Positions 8,443 to 17,605 of a DNA stretch of 64,000 nt are shown in pieces. The notes beneath the pieces are model-generated. The model saw nothing but the letters and a program-made list of their open reading frames with translations. It was not told where the DNA came from and ran no database searches. The stretch's first letter is position 1. The number at the start of each line of letters is the position of its first letter. A program made the position numbers and the translations under genes. Source of the DNA: Sphingomonas sp. JC676. GTDB taxonomy: Bacteria; Pseudomonadota; Alphaproteobacteria; Sphingomonadales; Sphingomonadaceae. Location of the stretch: NCBI RefSeq assembly GCF_014489075.1, contig NZ_JACTGR010000005.1:124001-188000 (forward strand). Reading direction: 5' to 3'.

Positions 8443-9749
8443 GCACCAACCCAGTCACGGCGGGACTCCAGCCCGACGGCTTCTTCACCACCGGCCTGGC
8501 CCAGGCCGATCCGGCGGTGTTCGCCGGCGTCGCGCACGAGCTCGACCGCGAGCAGCACCAGATCGAGCTGATCGCCTCCGAGAACATCGTCTCCAAGGCA
8601 GTGCTCGAGGCGCAGGGCTCGGTCTTCACCAACAAGTACGCCGAGGGCTATCCCGGCAAGCGCTATTACCAGGGCTGCCACCCGTCGGACGAAGTCGAGC
8701 AGCTCGCGATCGACCGCGCCAAGCAGCTGTTCGATTGCGGCTTCGCCAACGTCCAGCCGCATTCGGGCGCGCAGGCGAACGGCGCGGTGATGCTGGCGCT
8801 GACCAAGCCCGGCGACACGATCATGGGCCTGAGCCTCGACGCCGGCGGCCACCTGACCCACGGCGCCAAGGCGGCGATGAGCGGCAAATGGTTCAACGCC
8901 ATCCAGTACGGCGTCGATCCCGACACGCACCTGATCGATTTCGACCAGGTCGAGCGGCTGGCCAAGGAGCATCGCCCCAAGCTGATCATCACCGGTGGCT
9001 CGGCCTATCCGCGGATCATCGATTTCGCCAAGTTTCGCGCGATCGCCGATGAAGTCGGCGCGATCTTCATGGTCGACATGGCGCATTTCGCGGGCCTAGT
9101 CGCGGGCGGGGCGCACCCCACGCCGTTCGGCCACGCGCATGTCGTGACCACCACCACGCACAAGACGCTGCGCGGCCCGCGCGGCGGCATGGTGATGACC
9201 GACGACGAGGCGATCGCGAAGAAGATCAACTCGGCGGTGTTTCCGGGTCTCCAGGGCGGCCCGCTGATGCACGTCATCGCCGCCAAAGCGGTCGCGTTCG
9301 GCGAGGCGCTGCGCCCCGACTATAAGAGCTACATCGCCGCGGTGGTCGAGAACGCCAAGGTGCTGGCGGCGACGCTCAAGGAGCGCGGCGCCAACCTCGT
9401 CTCGGGCGGCACCGACACGCATCTGGCACTGGTTGACCTCAGCCCGCTGGGCGTAACCGGCAAGGACGCCGACGAGGCGCTCGAGCGCGCCGCGATCACC
9501 TGCAACAAGAACGGCATCCCCAACGATCCGCTGCCGCCGGTCAAGACCAGCGGCATCCGCGTCGGCAGCCCGGCCGGCACCACGCGCGGCTTCGGCACGG
9601 GCGAGTTCCGCGAGATCGGCAACATGGTCGCCGACGTGCTCGATGGCCTGCGCAAGAATGGCGAGCAGGGCGATGCCCAGGTGGAAGCCGCGGTTCGCGA
9701 GCGCGTCCGCGCGCTGTGCGCGCGCTTCCCGATCTATCCGGAGCTGTAA
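8439..9749 (+). CDS. glyA: Serine hydroxymethyltransferase
   Basis: PLP enzyme that interconverts serine and glycine while charging tetrahydrofolate with a one-carbon unit. The 436-residue product has the diagnostic [32 protein letters not shown] and the PLP lysine K242 in [15 protein letters not shown]. The open frame extends further upstream inside rpiB in another register, but ATG 8439, overlapping the rpiB stop, gives a normal-length protein. The next gene, nrdR, starts directly after the stop. Confidence 0.97.
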   Translation: MSTNPVTAGLQPDGFFTTGLAQADPAVFAGVAHELDREQHQIELIASENIVSKAVLEAQGSVFTNKYAEGYPGKRYYQGCHPSDEVEQLAIDRAKQLFDCGFANVQPHSGAQANGAVMLALTKPGDTIMGLSLDAGGHLTHGAKAAMSGKWFNAIQYGVDPDTHLIDFDQVERLAKEHRPKLIITGGSAYPRIIDFAKFRAIADEVGAIFMVDMAHFAGLVAGGAHPTPFGHAHVVTTTTHKTLRGPRGGMVMTDDEAIAKKINSAVFPGLQGGPLMHVIAAKAVAFGEALRPDYKSYIAAVVENAKVLAATLKERGANLVSGGTDTHLALVDLSPLGVTGKDADEALERAAITCNKNGIPNDPLPPVKTSGIRVGSPAGTTRGFGTGEFREIGNMVADVLDGLRKNGEQGDAQVEAAVRERVRALCARFPIYPEL

Positions 9750-10226
9750 TTGCGCTGCCCCTTCTGCGGAAATGAAGACAGCCAGGTAAAGGATAGCCGC
9801 CCCACCGAAGACGGGGCGGCGATCCGGCGGCGGCGGCAGTGCGAGGCCTGCGCGGCGCGCTTCACCACCTTCGAGCGCATCCAGCTGCGCGACCTGACCG
9901 TCGTGAAGAGCGGCGACCGGCGCGAGCCGTTCGAGCGCGACAAATTGGTGCGTTCGGTCTCGACCGCGGCGCGCAAGCGCCCGGTGACCGCGGCGCAGAT
10001 CGAGCGCCTCGTCTCGGGCATCCAGCGTCAGCTCGAGACCCAGGGCGACACCGAAATCCCGTCGCAGCGGATCGGTCAATTGGTGATGGAGGGGCTGAAA
10101 GGCTTGGATTCGGTCGCCTATATCCGCTTCGCCAGCGTCTATAAGGACTTTCGCGAGGCGAAGGACTTCGAGGAATTCGCGGGCAATGTGAACGAGGTGG
10201 GCGGCGAGACGAGGAACGGGGGATGA
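9750..10226 (+). CDS. nrdR: Transcriptional repressor NrdR
   Basis: Zinc- and nucleotide-binding repressor of ribonucleotide reductase genes. The 158-residue product has an N-terminal zinc ribbon (C3, C6, C31, C34) and an ATP-cone domain with [16 protein letters not shown]. It begins at TTG 9750, immediately after the glyA stop codon and with GGAG six bases upstream; rare starts are common for this gene because the N-terminus is fixed as MRCPFC. Its stop overlaps the start of trmJ in ATGA. Confidence 0.95.
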   Translation: MRCPFCGNEDSQVKDSRPTEDGAAIRRRRQCEACAARFTTFERIQLRDLTVVKSGDRREPFERDKLVRSVSTAARKRPVTAAQIERLVSGIQRQLETQGDTEIPSQRIGQLVMEGLKGLDSVAYIRFASVYKDFREAKDFEEFAGNVNEVGGETRNGG

Positions 10227-10942
10227 ACCCGGTCATCGTCCTCGTCCGGCCTCAGCTCGGCGAGAATATCGGCAAGGCTGCGCGCGCGATGCTCAATTTC
10301 GGGCTTACCGAGATGCGGCTGGTCTCGCCCCGCGACGGCTGGCCCAATCCCTCCGCCGGCCCCGCCGCGAGTGGTGCTGACGTGGTGCTGGAGCGCGCGA
10401 CGGTGTTTGAAAGCGTCGCCGACGCGGTCGCCGATTGCGCGCAGGTCTATGCCACCACGGTGCGCAAGCGCGGCGTGACCAAGCCGGTGGTGACGCCCGA
10501 GGAAGCCGCGCGCGACGTGCGCGCCGCGAGCGGTCGTTCGGCGATCCTGTTCGGACCCGAACGATCAGGACTGGACACCGACGATGTCGCGCTCGCTCGC
10601 ACGATCATCACTGTGCCGATCAATCCCGAGTTCGGCTCGCTCAACCTGGCGCAGGCGGTGATCCTGGTCGCCTATGAATGGTCGAAGGGCGCGCAGCTGG
10701 CGAGCCCGCCGGCGACCGAGCTCGAACCGCCCGCCCCGCAGGACGAGCTGGAGGGCATGATCGGCCAGCTCGAGGCGATGCTGGAGCATTCGGGCTATTA
10801 TTTCCCGCCGGACCGCGTGCCCACCACGCGCCGCACCTTGCGCACCATGCTCACCAAGCCGGGCTGGACGTCGCAGGAGCTACGTACTTTCCGGGGGGTA
10901 TTGTCCGCTTTGCGGGGCAGGAAACTTCACAGAAACGAATAG
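10223..10942 (+). CDS. trmJ: tRNA 2'-O-methyltransferase TrmJ (SPOUT family)
   Basis: A 239-residue SPOUT methyltransferase with the knot motifs [36 protein letters not shown] and [15 protein letters not shown]. TrmJ methylates the ribose of residue 32 in the anticodon loop of several tRNAs. The C-terminal segment ([26 protein letters not shown]) fits the TrmJ extension better than TrmH. It is coupled to nrdR by an ATGA overlap and ends the operon. Exact tRNA targets cannot be read from sequence. Confidence 0.9.
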   Translation: MNPVIVLVRPQLGENIGKAARAMLNFGLTEMRLVSPRDGWPNPSAGPAASGADVVLERATVFESVADAVADCAQVYATTVRKRGVTKPVVTPEEAARDVRAASGRSAILFGPERSGLDTDDVALARTIITVPINPEFGSLNLAQAVILVAYEWSKGAQLASPPATELEPPAPQDELEGMIGQLEAMLEHSGYYFPPDRVPTTRRTLRTMLTKPGWTSQELRTFRGVLSALRGRKLHRNE

Positions 10943-11038
10943 ATGGTTCGTCGCGTCCTGACACATCTTTGTCGACGAGCTTCTTTTCGCACCTGCAAAA
11001 AATAGCTATGCGGTCGGCGTTTGGTTGGAGACTTTTAC

Positions 11039-11305
11039 ATGCGTTTCGTTTCGTTGCTTGCCCTGTTGACCGTCGCCGCACCTGCCCTTGCCCAGGAGGC
11101 ACCCGCCCAGCAGACCGCCGCCCCCACGGCCGACCAGACCAAGGACGACAAGCCGATCTGCCGCCGCCAGGCGGTGACGGGCTCCAATTTCTTCAAGCGC
11201 GAATGCCATACCAAGGCCGAATGGACCGTGATTCACGCGCGTGATGCAGCAAACGCCGAGCGCGCGCTCGACCAGCGCCGAGCAGGCAGCACTCGCGGAG
11301 ATTAA
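11039..11305 (+). CDS. Small secreted protein with two cysteines
   Basis: An 88-residue protein with a signal peptide cleaved near APALAQE, a Gln/Ala/Thr-rich linker and a short conserved core with two cysteines (ICRRQAVTGSNFFKRECHTKAEW). I associate this core with uncharacterised periplasmic proteins of sphingomonads; no function is known to me. ATG 11039 has TTGGAGA upstream and was chosen over ATG 11021 because it gives a proper signal peptide. The gene is followed nine bases later by the convergent chorismate mutase gene. Confidence 0.65.
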   Translation: MRFVSLLALLTVAAPALAQEAPAQQTAAPTADQTKDDKPICRRQAVTGSNFFKRECHTKAEWTVIHARDAANAERALDQRRAGSTRGD

Positions 11306-11314
11306 GTCCGGCGC

Positions 11315-11617
11315 TCAGCGCCGATCGAATTTCTCCAGTTCATAGGCGATCGAGGCCTCGACCAGCCGATCCCAGAGATCGGCGATCGGGGCCTCGGGTA
11401 TGCCGGCGGCTCGCGCATGTGCCCGCACATTCTCGATCACCTGCGCCTTGCGCGCCTCGTCGCGCACCAGGCCGCGCTCCGGCTTGATGCGGGCGGCGGC
11501 GTCCATATAGCCGAAGCGGCGCTGCAATAGTCCGATCAACGCGCGGTCGACCGCGTCGACGCCGGCGCGGACTTCGGTCATGCTGGTGCAGTTCTGGGGA
11601 TCGATCGTATCGTGCAT
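11315..11617 (-). CDS. Chorismate mutase, AroQ type
   Basis: A 100-residue all-helical protein with the AroQ pattern: VRAGVDAVDRALIGLLQRRFGYM, a KPERG catalytic-lysine loop, then RKAQVIENVRAHA. It would convert chorismate to prephenate for Phe/Tyr synthesis. A pyruvate-lyase role (PchB-like) has the same fold and cannot be fully excluded, but no siderophore or salicylate genes are nearby. The start at 11617 has GGGAG just upstream, and that ribosome site lies inside a strong hairpin (see the adjacent entry). Confidence 0.85.
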   Translation of the reverse strand: MHDTIDPQNCTSMTEVRAGVDAVDRALIGLLQRRFGYMDAAARIKPERGLVRDEARKAQVIENVRAHARAAGIPEAPIADLWDRLVEASIAYELEKFDRR

Positions 11618-11642
11618 GCGGGCTCCCTTGGCGGGAGCCCGC
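11618..11642 (-). promoter_or_regulatory. Hairpin covering the chorismate mutase ribosome-binding site
   Basis: On the minus strand a perfect 10-bp stem (GCGGGCTCCC / GGGAGCCCGC) with a five-base loop ends directly before the ATG. Its 3' arm contains the only GGGAG Shine-Dalgarno element, so folding would hide it from the ribosome. This is seen in the sequence; a role in translational control is inference. Confidence 0.55.
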
Positions 11643-11655
11643 GCCGCTGTCCAGC

Positions 11656-11684
11656 TTGACACTCAGGCACTTGGCCGCTAACCG
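11656..11684 (+). promoter_or_regulatory. Candidate sigma-70 promoter for rpsD
   Basis: TTGACA at 11656-11661 and TAACCG at 11679-11684 with a 17-base spacer. Transcription would start near 11691 and leave a leader of roughly 105 bases before rpsD. The -35 match is perfect, the -10 match weak. Confidence 0.4.
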
Positions 11685-11795
11685 CGCGCCTTCGCAATGG
11701 CCCCGCACTCCGGTGAAGTGGTGGCCCTGCCCTCCTCGAGAGACCAGCAGGCGGATACCGGAAACAACGTTGTTAGCAATTGCAAAGGATTACCA

Positions 11796-12410
11796 ATGTC
11801 GAAGCGCAGCAGCGCCAAGCATAAGCTCGACCGGCGTATGGGCGAGAACATCTGGGGTCGCCCGAAGAGCCCGGTCAACAAGCGCGAATATGGCCCCGGC
11901 CAGCACGGCCAGCGCCGCAAGGGCAAGATGTCGGACTTCGGCATCCAGCTGCGCGCCAAGCAGAAGCTCAAGGGCTATTACGGCGACATCACCGAGAAGC
12001 AGTTCAAGCGCTCGTACGAAGATGCGTCGCGCATGAAGGGCGATACCGGTCAGAACCTGATCGGCCTGCTCGAGATGCGCCTCGACATGATCGTCTATCG
12101 CGCCAAGTTCGCGCCGACGATCTTCGCCGCACGCCAGCTGGTCAATCACGGCCATGTCCGCGTCAACGGCGAGAAGTGCAACATCGGTTCGCGCCGCATC
12201 AAGCCCGGCGAGGAAGTGTCGCTGAGCCCCAAGGCGCAGGAAATGGCGCTGGTGATGGAAGCGCAGAGCCTGTCCGAGCGCGACATCCCCGATTACGTGG
12301 TGCCGGACGGCGCCTCGAAGATCACCTTCACCCGCGTGCCGACCCTCGACGAGGTTCCGTATCCGGTGAAGATGGAGCCGAACCTGGTCGTCGAGTTCTA
12401 CTCGCGCTGA
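11796..12410 (+). CDS. rpsD: 30S ribosomal protein S4
   Basis: A primary 16S rRNA-binding protein of the small subunit. The 204-residue product begins [21 protein letters not shown] and has the S4 RNA-binding domain around residues 90-155 ([25 protein letters not shown]). The start at 11796 has AAGGA upstream; the longer open frame to 11697 has no S4 similarity. As in many alphaproteobacteria it stands alone, outside the alpha ribosomal operon. A strong terminator follows. Confidence 0.97.
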   Translation: MSKRSSAKHKLDRRMGENIWGRPKSPVNKREYGPGQHGQRRKGKMSDFGIQLRAKQKLKGYYGDITEKQFKRSYEDASRMKGDTGQNLIGLLEMRLDMIVYRAKFAPTIFAARQLVNHGHVRVNGEKCNIGSRRIKPGEEVSLSPKAQEMALVMEAQSLSERDIPDYVVPDGASKITFTRVPTLDEVPYPVKMEPNLVVEFYSR

Positions 12411-12432
12411 TCGGTTTCCCGGCAAGAAACAA

Positions 12433-12459
12433 GGGCGGTCCCGCGGGGCCGCCCTTTTT
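12433..12459 (+). terminator. Rho-independent terminator of rpsD
   Basis: A GGGCGG/CCGCCC stem extended by a G-U pair and further G-C pairs, with a short loop and a run of five T, 22 bases after the rpsD stop. It lies between rpsD and the convergent S9 peptidase gene. Confidence 0.85.
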
Positions 12460-12468
12460 CTTTGCGGG

Positions 12469-14445
12469 TCAGAACCCCATCGAGCTGTGCAGGAAGGTAT
12501 CGATGCGATCGAGCATCTTCGCGCGGACGTCGCTGTCGTCGAGCTGGTGGTCGAGCCCCTTATACTCGATGAACTCGACCTTGCCGCCAGCACCGCGGAT
12601 CTTGCCTTCCATCATCCGCGATTGCCGGATTGGGACATTGATATCCCGGTCCCCGTGGAAGATCAGCACCGGTGCCTTTATCTTCTCAGCATTCTGCGCC
12701 GGCGAGCCTTCCTTCAGTAGCGCACCGCCGTTGACGAAATCATCGGCTACGCTGTCGCCCATCGATTCCTTCATGTCCGCCCGCAGCGTCGCGAGATCGG
12801 TCACGGGCGCAATCGCAACGACTGCCTTGAACAGGTTCGAATCGAGCACCGAGGATTGCAGCGCGGCATAGCCGCCATAGGACCAGCCGACGATCGAGAG
12901 CTTGCTGGGCGCGGCAATGCCCTGCGCCACCAGCCAGCGCCCGCCGTCATTGACGTCGCCGATCGCAGTGCGCCACGACTTGAAGCCGTTCTGCTTGAAC
13001 CAGCGCTCGCCGAACCCGCTCGATCCGCGATAATTGGGCTGGAGCACGGCATAGCCGCGGCTGGCGAAGAATTGCGACAGCCAGTCGAAGCCCCATTCGT
13101 CACGTGCGGTGGGGCCGCCATGCGGCATCACTATCGCGGGAAGATTCTTGCCGTCGCTGCCCGGCGGCAGCGTGAGATAGCCGGGTATGCTGGTGCCGTC
13201 GGCCGCCTTGAAGGTGATCGGCTTCACGGTGGCCAATGGCCTGCCCGAAAGCTGCGGCCGCACCGGGCTGACCTCGGCCATCTTCTTGGTCGTCCGGTCG
13301 AGCAGGTAATAGCGGCCGGGGTCGGTGTCGCTGCCGGCGAACAGCAGCAGCGTCTTCTCGTCCACGCTGGCATCTGAGAAATAGACGAGCGGCAACCCGG
13401 GCAACGCCTTGGACAGCGAAGCGGAGAGGGCTTTCAGCTCCGGATCGAAGAAGCTCACCTGACGCTTGTCCGTCGCGAAGCTCACACCCACCACGCGCTG
13501 CTGGCGCCCGATCCGCACCAGTCCGTCGATATCGACATCATCGCGCGAGAAGACCAGGTCCTTCTTCATGCTGCCGTCGAGAGCGACCTTGTACAGCGCC
13601 TTGCGCCCGGCGAGATCGTCAAACCCATAGGCGACGTTCAGATTGCGATCGACGGCATAGGGATTGAACCCCTCGGAAAGATAGCCGGTGTACTTGACCT
13701 TGCCCAACGGCAGCCATTCGCGGCTTCCCGGCTTGCGGAAGAGGTAGCTGACCTCCTTGCCCGCATAGCCGCTGCTCTTGACCGGCTGGACGCCCATGAT
13801 GCGCGCCTCGCCATGGCCGTCGGTAATGAACTCGCCGGCGGTCGGTCGCGGCGCTTCGACCATGGTATGCTTGAGCGTCACGGTGTCGACGCGATCGACC
13901 CCCAATCCCTCGCGGCGCTGCGCCACCAATTGCTTGCCGACGCTCGCCTCGGGCACATAATAGCGCGCCATCAGCACGGTGCTGCTGTTGGTGTCGGGCA
14001 GCCAGTCCAGGATGCCGCCGCCATAATAGGCCTCGTAGAGGCTGTCGCTGCCCTGCGGTGGAGTCAGTTCCTTGATATGCGTGCCGTCGTCGTCGATCGC
14101 GATCACGCGGCTCATTCCCACCAAATCGTCCCGGCGATCGAGGATCATGAAGAGGTTGCAGACCAGCCGGGTCGGCGTCGACCATGCGCAGGAAGTGAGC
14201 TTGTCGGGCTCGCCGCCCAGCTGCAAGATCGCCTTCAGTCCGCTGCCGTCCGGTTTCGAAACCAGCAGCGCGGTGCCGTGCGTGCCGGCCGGCACGATGA
14301 TCGCCACGCGCTTGCCGTCGGGCGACAGGCTGATGTCCTGAATCCCTTCGCGCGCGCCGAACAATTTGGCCTCGGTGCTCTGCGCCTGCGCCACCGAAAT
14401 CGACCAAAGCGACGCACACAGCGCCGCCATCACCCTGATCCGCAT
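12469..14445 (-). CDS. Secreted S9 family prolyl oligopeptidase-like peptidase
   Basis: A 658-residue exported serine peptidase. It has a signal peptide (about residues 1-20, ending SVAQAQ), a beta-propeller region to about residue 400, and an alpha/beta-hydrolase domain with the nucleophile S522 in GWSYGGY, the acid in FHGDRDINVP and the histidine in GLDHQLD. S9 enzymes of this type (dipeptidyl or acylaminoacyl peptidases) cut short peptides in the periplasm. The start at 14445 was chosen because it gives the signal peptide; the open frame continues 300 bases upstream without similarity. A terminator of the upstream gene lies just before it. Confidence 0.9.
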   Translation of the reverse strand: MRIRVMAALCASLWSISVAQAQSTEAKLFGAREGIQDISLSPDGKRVAIIVPAGTHGTALLVSKPDGSGLKAILQLGGEPDKLTSCAWSTPTRLVCNLFMILDRRDDLVGMSRVIAIDDDGTHIKELTPPQGSDSLYEAYYGGGILDWLPDTNSSTVLMARYYVPEASVGKQLVAQRREGLGVDRVDTVTLKHTMVEAPRPTAGEFITDGHGEARIMGVQPVKSSGYAGKEVSYLFRKPGSREWLPLGKVKYTGYLSEGFNPYAVDRNLNVAYGFDDLAGRKALYKVALDGSMKKDLVFSRDDVDIDGLVRIGRQQRVVGVSFATDKRQVSFFDPELKALSASLSKALPGLPLVYFSDASVDEKTLLLFAGSDTDPGRYYLLDRTTKKMAEVSPVRPQLSGRPLATVKPITFKAADGTSIPGYLTLPPGSDGKNLPAIVMPHGGPTARDEWGFDWLSQFFASRGYAVLQPNYRGSSGFGERWFKQNGFKSWRTAIGDVNDGGRWLVAQGIAAPSKLSIVGWSYGGYAALQSSVLDSNLFKAVVAIAPVTDLATLRADMKESMGDSVADDFVNGGALLKEGSPAQNAEKIKAPVLIFHGDRDINVPIRQSRMMEGKIRGAGGKVEFIEYKGLDHQLDDSDVRAKMLDRIDTFLHSSMGF

Positions 14446-14455
14446 GAAACCCCCC

Positions 14456-14487
14456 AAAAAATCCCCGTTGCGAACAGCATAACGGGG
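14456..14487 (-). terminator. Rho-independent terminator of the CE15-like gene
   Basis: On the minus strand CCCCGTT/AACGGGG forms a seven-bp stem with an 11-base loop, followed by ATTTTTT. It lies downstream of the esterase gene and immediately before the ribosome site of the S9 peptidase, so the two are probably separate transcripts. Confidence 0.75.
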
Positions 14488-14509
14488 ACTTTTAGCGCGG
14501 CAAGGACGA

Positions 14510-15847
14510 TCAGCGGCGAACTGCTGCCAATTTGGCGCGGGCGAAATCGATGAAGGTCGGCCAGTTGTCGCGGTTGTTGTGCCCGCCCTGATGCTGCCGA
14601 AAGCCAATCGGGCCGCGCAATGTTGCGGTGAGCACGGGCGGGAAATCGGTGCGCTCGATCTTTCCGGGATTGCCGAGCAGCACTTCCCAGGCGGGCGAAG
14701 CCGCGACGGCGGCAAGGAAGCTGCCCTTGGGATCGACCCAGCCGTCACCGGTCTCGACCGTGCCCGCGCCGATGAAGATCGGCCGCGGCGCGGCCAGCGC
14801 GATCAGCATGTGCGCGTCGACCGGAAGATCGAACTCGGTGCGCGGCCCGGCATAGTTGAGGAAATTCCCGGCGAACCAGTGATATTCGCCGCCCGCCGCG
14901 AGGTTGCCGATCCGCTCGCCGAAATTGCGGCGATAGAGCGCCGCGCCCCCCGCGCCCGACGACCCGATGAAGCCGATCGCGAAGCGCTGGTCATAGGCCA
15001 TCGTCACCAAAGCCGCCTTGCCGTAACGCGACAGGCCCTCGACGCCGACACGGCCGGCATCGATCGCGGGATCCCTGCCCAGCGCATCGAGCGCGCGGCT
15101 GGCGCCCCAGGCCCAGGCGCGCAGCACACCCCAATCGTCGGGCGTGCGGGGCTTGCCGCGCAGCGAGATGCCGATCACGCCGTTGGCCAGCCCCGCGCCA
15201 TTGTCGGCCTGGATCGAATTGGCGACGACCACCGCATAGCCAAATCCGGCCTGGAGCAGCTGATCAGTATAAGGCGGCCCCGGATCTGGCGCGCGCGGCG
15301 GGCCAGGGAATTTGAAGCCTTCGGGAAAACCGAACGACAGGATCAGCGGCAGTTTGACCTTCGCGTCCGCGGGCATGGTGTAGCGCAGCGCGATCCTCGC
15401 CGACGCCTGGGGCCAGGCCTTGTTGTCCGCCACGCCTTCGAGCCAGCGCTTGACGACGGGCATGCCCGCCTCGGTCGCGCGCTCCTCCTTGACCGTGCGC
15501 CAGGTGATCGCGGGCGCGGTGGCGGGGACGCGGCCATAGACCTCGCGGTCGAACAGCTCGACGATCTCGGCACGGCGGCGCTGCCACAATTCAGGGCTGG
15601 TCACCGGCGTTCCGTCGGACAGGCGCATCAGCTCGGGCAACGTGTAGCTGCCGGTTTTCGCCTCGTCATAGTTGGCGGCGTTGGGCGCGGTGGGATTGAA
15701 GCCGTCGGCGCCGGGGCGGGTATCGGCGATATGGAGCCGATCGAGCATCGCGCGGCGATCGGCCTCGCTGGCGCGATTGTCCTGCTGCGCGGATGCGGGA
15801 AAGCCGGAAGTCATCAGCAATGCCGCCAGCAGAAACACCGTCCGCAT
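14510..15847 (-). CDS. Secreted CE15-like (glucuronoyl) esterase
   Basis: A 445-residue alpha/beta-hydrolase with a signal peptide ending FPASAQQ. The nucleophile lies in EGLSRYGKAAL (S273), the S-R-x-G-K form typical of carbohydrate esterase family 15, and the catalytic histidine is H423 in GGHNNRDNW. CE15 enzymes cleave ester bonds between glucuronic acid side chains of xylan and lignin alcohols; some bacterial members have other uronic ester substrates. Annotated relatives are sometimes called acetylxylan esterases. It is divergent from the M28 peptidase gene with 119 bases between. Confidence 0.82.
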   Translation of the reverse strand: MRTVFLLAALLMTSGFPASAQQDNRASEADRRAMLDRLHIADTRPGADGFNPTAPNAANYDEAKTGSYTLPELMRLSDGTPVTSPELWQRRRAEIVELFDREVYGRVPATAPAITWRTVKEERATEAGMPVVKRWLEGVADNKAWPQASARIALRYTMPADAKVKLPLILSFGFPEGFKFPGPPRAPDPGPPYTDQLLQAGFGYAVVVANSIQADNGAGLANGVIGISLRGKPRTPDDWGVLRAWAWGASRALDALGRDPAIDAGRVGVEGLSRYGKAALVTMAYDQRFAIGFIGSSGAGGAALYRRNFGERIGNLAAGGEYHWFAGNFLNYAGPRTEFDLPVDAHMLIALAAPRPIFIGAGTVETGDGWVDPKGSFLAAVAASPAWEVLLGNPGKIERTDFPPVLTATLRGPIGFRQHQGGHNNRDNWPTFIDFARAKLAAVRR

Positions 15848-15966
15848 CGCGTCTCTCCCGTCATGGTATCGCTATCAAGCTGCCGCACCCGCCTTCCCTG
15901 CGCAAGCCTTGCGGCAAGCCGGAGCCGCTGCCAATGTCGCGCCACTTTCCTTGACCGGAGTCTGCC

Positions 15967-17595
15967 ATGCGCCTTGCCTTCGCCGCCGCACTTCTGCTCG
16001 CCAGCACCTCTGCCCAAGCGCAGACTGCGCCGGATATCTCGGTCGACACGCTGAAGGAGGTGACGAAGACCCTGTCGTCCGACGCGTTCGAGGGTCGCGC
16101 GCCCGCGACGCCGGCCGAGGACAAGACGGTCGCCTATATGATCGAGCGGTTCAAGGCGGCGGGGCTGCAGCCGGGCAATCACGGCAGCTGGGTGCAGGAC
16201 GTGCCGCTGGTCCAGATCACCGCGAGCAACGTGGCGCCACTCACCTTCACCGGCGGCAAGACGCCGGTGTCGCTCGCCTATCGCAAGGACACGGTGCTCG
16301 GCACCTATCAGGTGGTGCCGCATGTCAGCGTCAAGGACAGCGATGTCGTCTTTGTCGGCTATGGCATCAACGCACCCGAGCGCGGCTGGAACGACTATGC
16401 CAGCGTGGACGTGAAGGGGAAGACCGTCGTCATCCTGGTCAACGATCCCGACTGGCAGATGATGACGCTCGACGGCCCGTTCGGCGGCCGCGCGATGACC
16501 TATTATGGCCGCTGGACCTACAAGTTCGAGGAAGCCGCGCGCCAGGGCGCCGCGGCGGCGATCATCATCCACGATACCGAGCCTGCCGCCTATCCCTGGG
16601 GCGTTGTCGAATCCTCCTGGACCGGGCCGCAGCTCGAGCAGGATACGCCGGGCGATCATATGGACCAGTCCAAGGCGATCGGCTGGATCCAGCAGGACAG
16701 CGCCAAGGCCCTGTTTGCTTCCGCCGGCAAGGACTACGCCGCACTGATCGAGGCAGCGAAGCACAAGGGCTTCAAGGCGGTGCCGCTGGGCGTGAAGGCG
16801 TCGGTAAGCTGGGACAGTGCGATCCGCCGCCAGGCATCGAAGAACGTCATCGGCATCCTGCCCGGCACCGCGAAGCCCGACGAGGTCGTCCTCTATTCGG
16901 CGCATTGGGATCATCTCGGCCACTGCGCCCCGGTGAAGGGCGACGATATCTGCAACGGCGCGCTCGACAATGCCTCGGGATCGGCGGCTCTGGTCGCGCT
17001 GGCCGAGGCGCATGCCAAGGCGGGCCCGGCCAAGCGCAGTCTGGTCTTCCTGTCGGTCACCGCCGAGGAATCGGGGCTGCTTGGCTCCAAATTCTATGCC
17101 GAGAACCCGGTCTATCCGCTCGCCAAGACCGTCGGCGGGGTCAACATGGACGGGATCAACATCATCGGGCCGGCTAAGGATTTCGTGCTGGTCGGCGTCG
17201 GCAAGTCCGAGCTCGAGGACATGGTGAAACCCTTCGTCGCCGCGCAGGGCCGCGTGATCGTCCCCGAGCCCTCGCCCGAAAAGGGCGGCTATTACCGCTC
17301 CGACCATTTCAGCTTCGCCAAATTGGGCGTGCCGATGCTCTATGGCGAGAGCGGCGAGGATCTGGTCAAGGGCGGCAAGGCCGCGGGTCATGCGGCTTCC
17401 AAGGACTATACGACGAACCGCTATCACAAGCCGCAGGACCAGTATGATCCCAACTGGGATTGGAGCGGCGGCATCCAGGATCTGGCGATCTATTACGGGC
17501 TCGGCCGCCAGCTCGCCGAAGGATCGGCCTGGCCCAACTGGTATCCGACCGCCGAATTCCGCGCGGTGCGAGACAAGAGCCGCTTAGGCCAGTAA
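15967..17595 (+). CDS. Secreted M28 family zinc aminopeptidase with PA-like insert
   Basis: A 542-residue exported metallopeptidase with a signal peptide ending STSAQAQ. A protease-associated-like domain (about residues 110-270) precedes the M28 catalytic part. Zinc ligands are visible: H313 and D315 in SAHWDHLG, bridging D334 in NGALDNASG, E367-E368 in TAEESG, and the late His in RYHKPQDQY. M28 enzymes remove N-terminal amino acids from peptides. Ten bases separate it from aguA, so partial co-transcription is possible, though the functions are not clearly linked. Confidence 0.92.
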   Translation: MRLAFAAALLLASTSAQAQTAPDISVDTLKEVTKTLSSDAFEGRAPATPAEDKTVAYMIERFKAAGLQPGNHGSWVQDVPLVQITASNVAPLTFTGGKTPVSLAYRKDTVLGTYQVVPHVSVKDSDVVFVGYGINAPERGWNDYASVDVKGKTVVILVNDPDWQMMTLDGPFGGRAMTYYGRWTYKFEEAARQGAAAAIIIHDTEPAAYPWGVVESSWTGPQLEQDTPGDHMDQSKAIGWIQQDSAKALFASAGKDYAALIEAAKHKGFKAVPLGVKASVSWDSAIRRQASKNVIGILPGTAKPDEVVLYSAHWDHLGHCAPVKGDDICNGALDNASGSAALVALAEAHAKAGPAKRSLVFLSVTAEESGLLGSKFYAENPVYPLAKTVGGVNMDGINIIGPAKDFVLVGVGKSELEDMVKPFVAAQGRVIVPEPSPEKGGYYRSDHFSFAKLGVPMLYGESGEDLVKGGKAAGHAASKDYTTNRYHKPQDQYDPNWDWSGGIQDLAIYYGLGRQLAEGSAWPNWYPTAEFRAVRDKSRLGQ

Positions 17596-17605
17596 AGGCC
17601 CGCGC

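Noticed and set aside
15814..17427. 537-residue open frame on the minus strand
   Set aside because: Antisense to the M28 peptidase gene, which has all zinc ligands; no similarity of its own.
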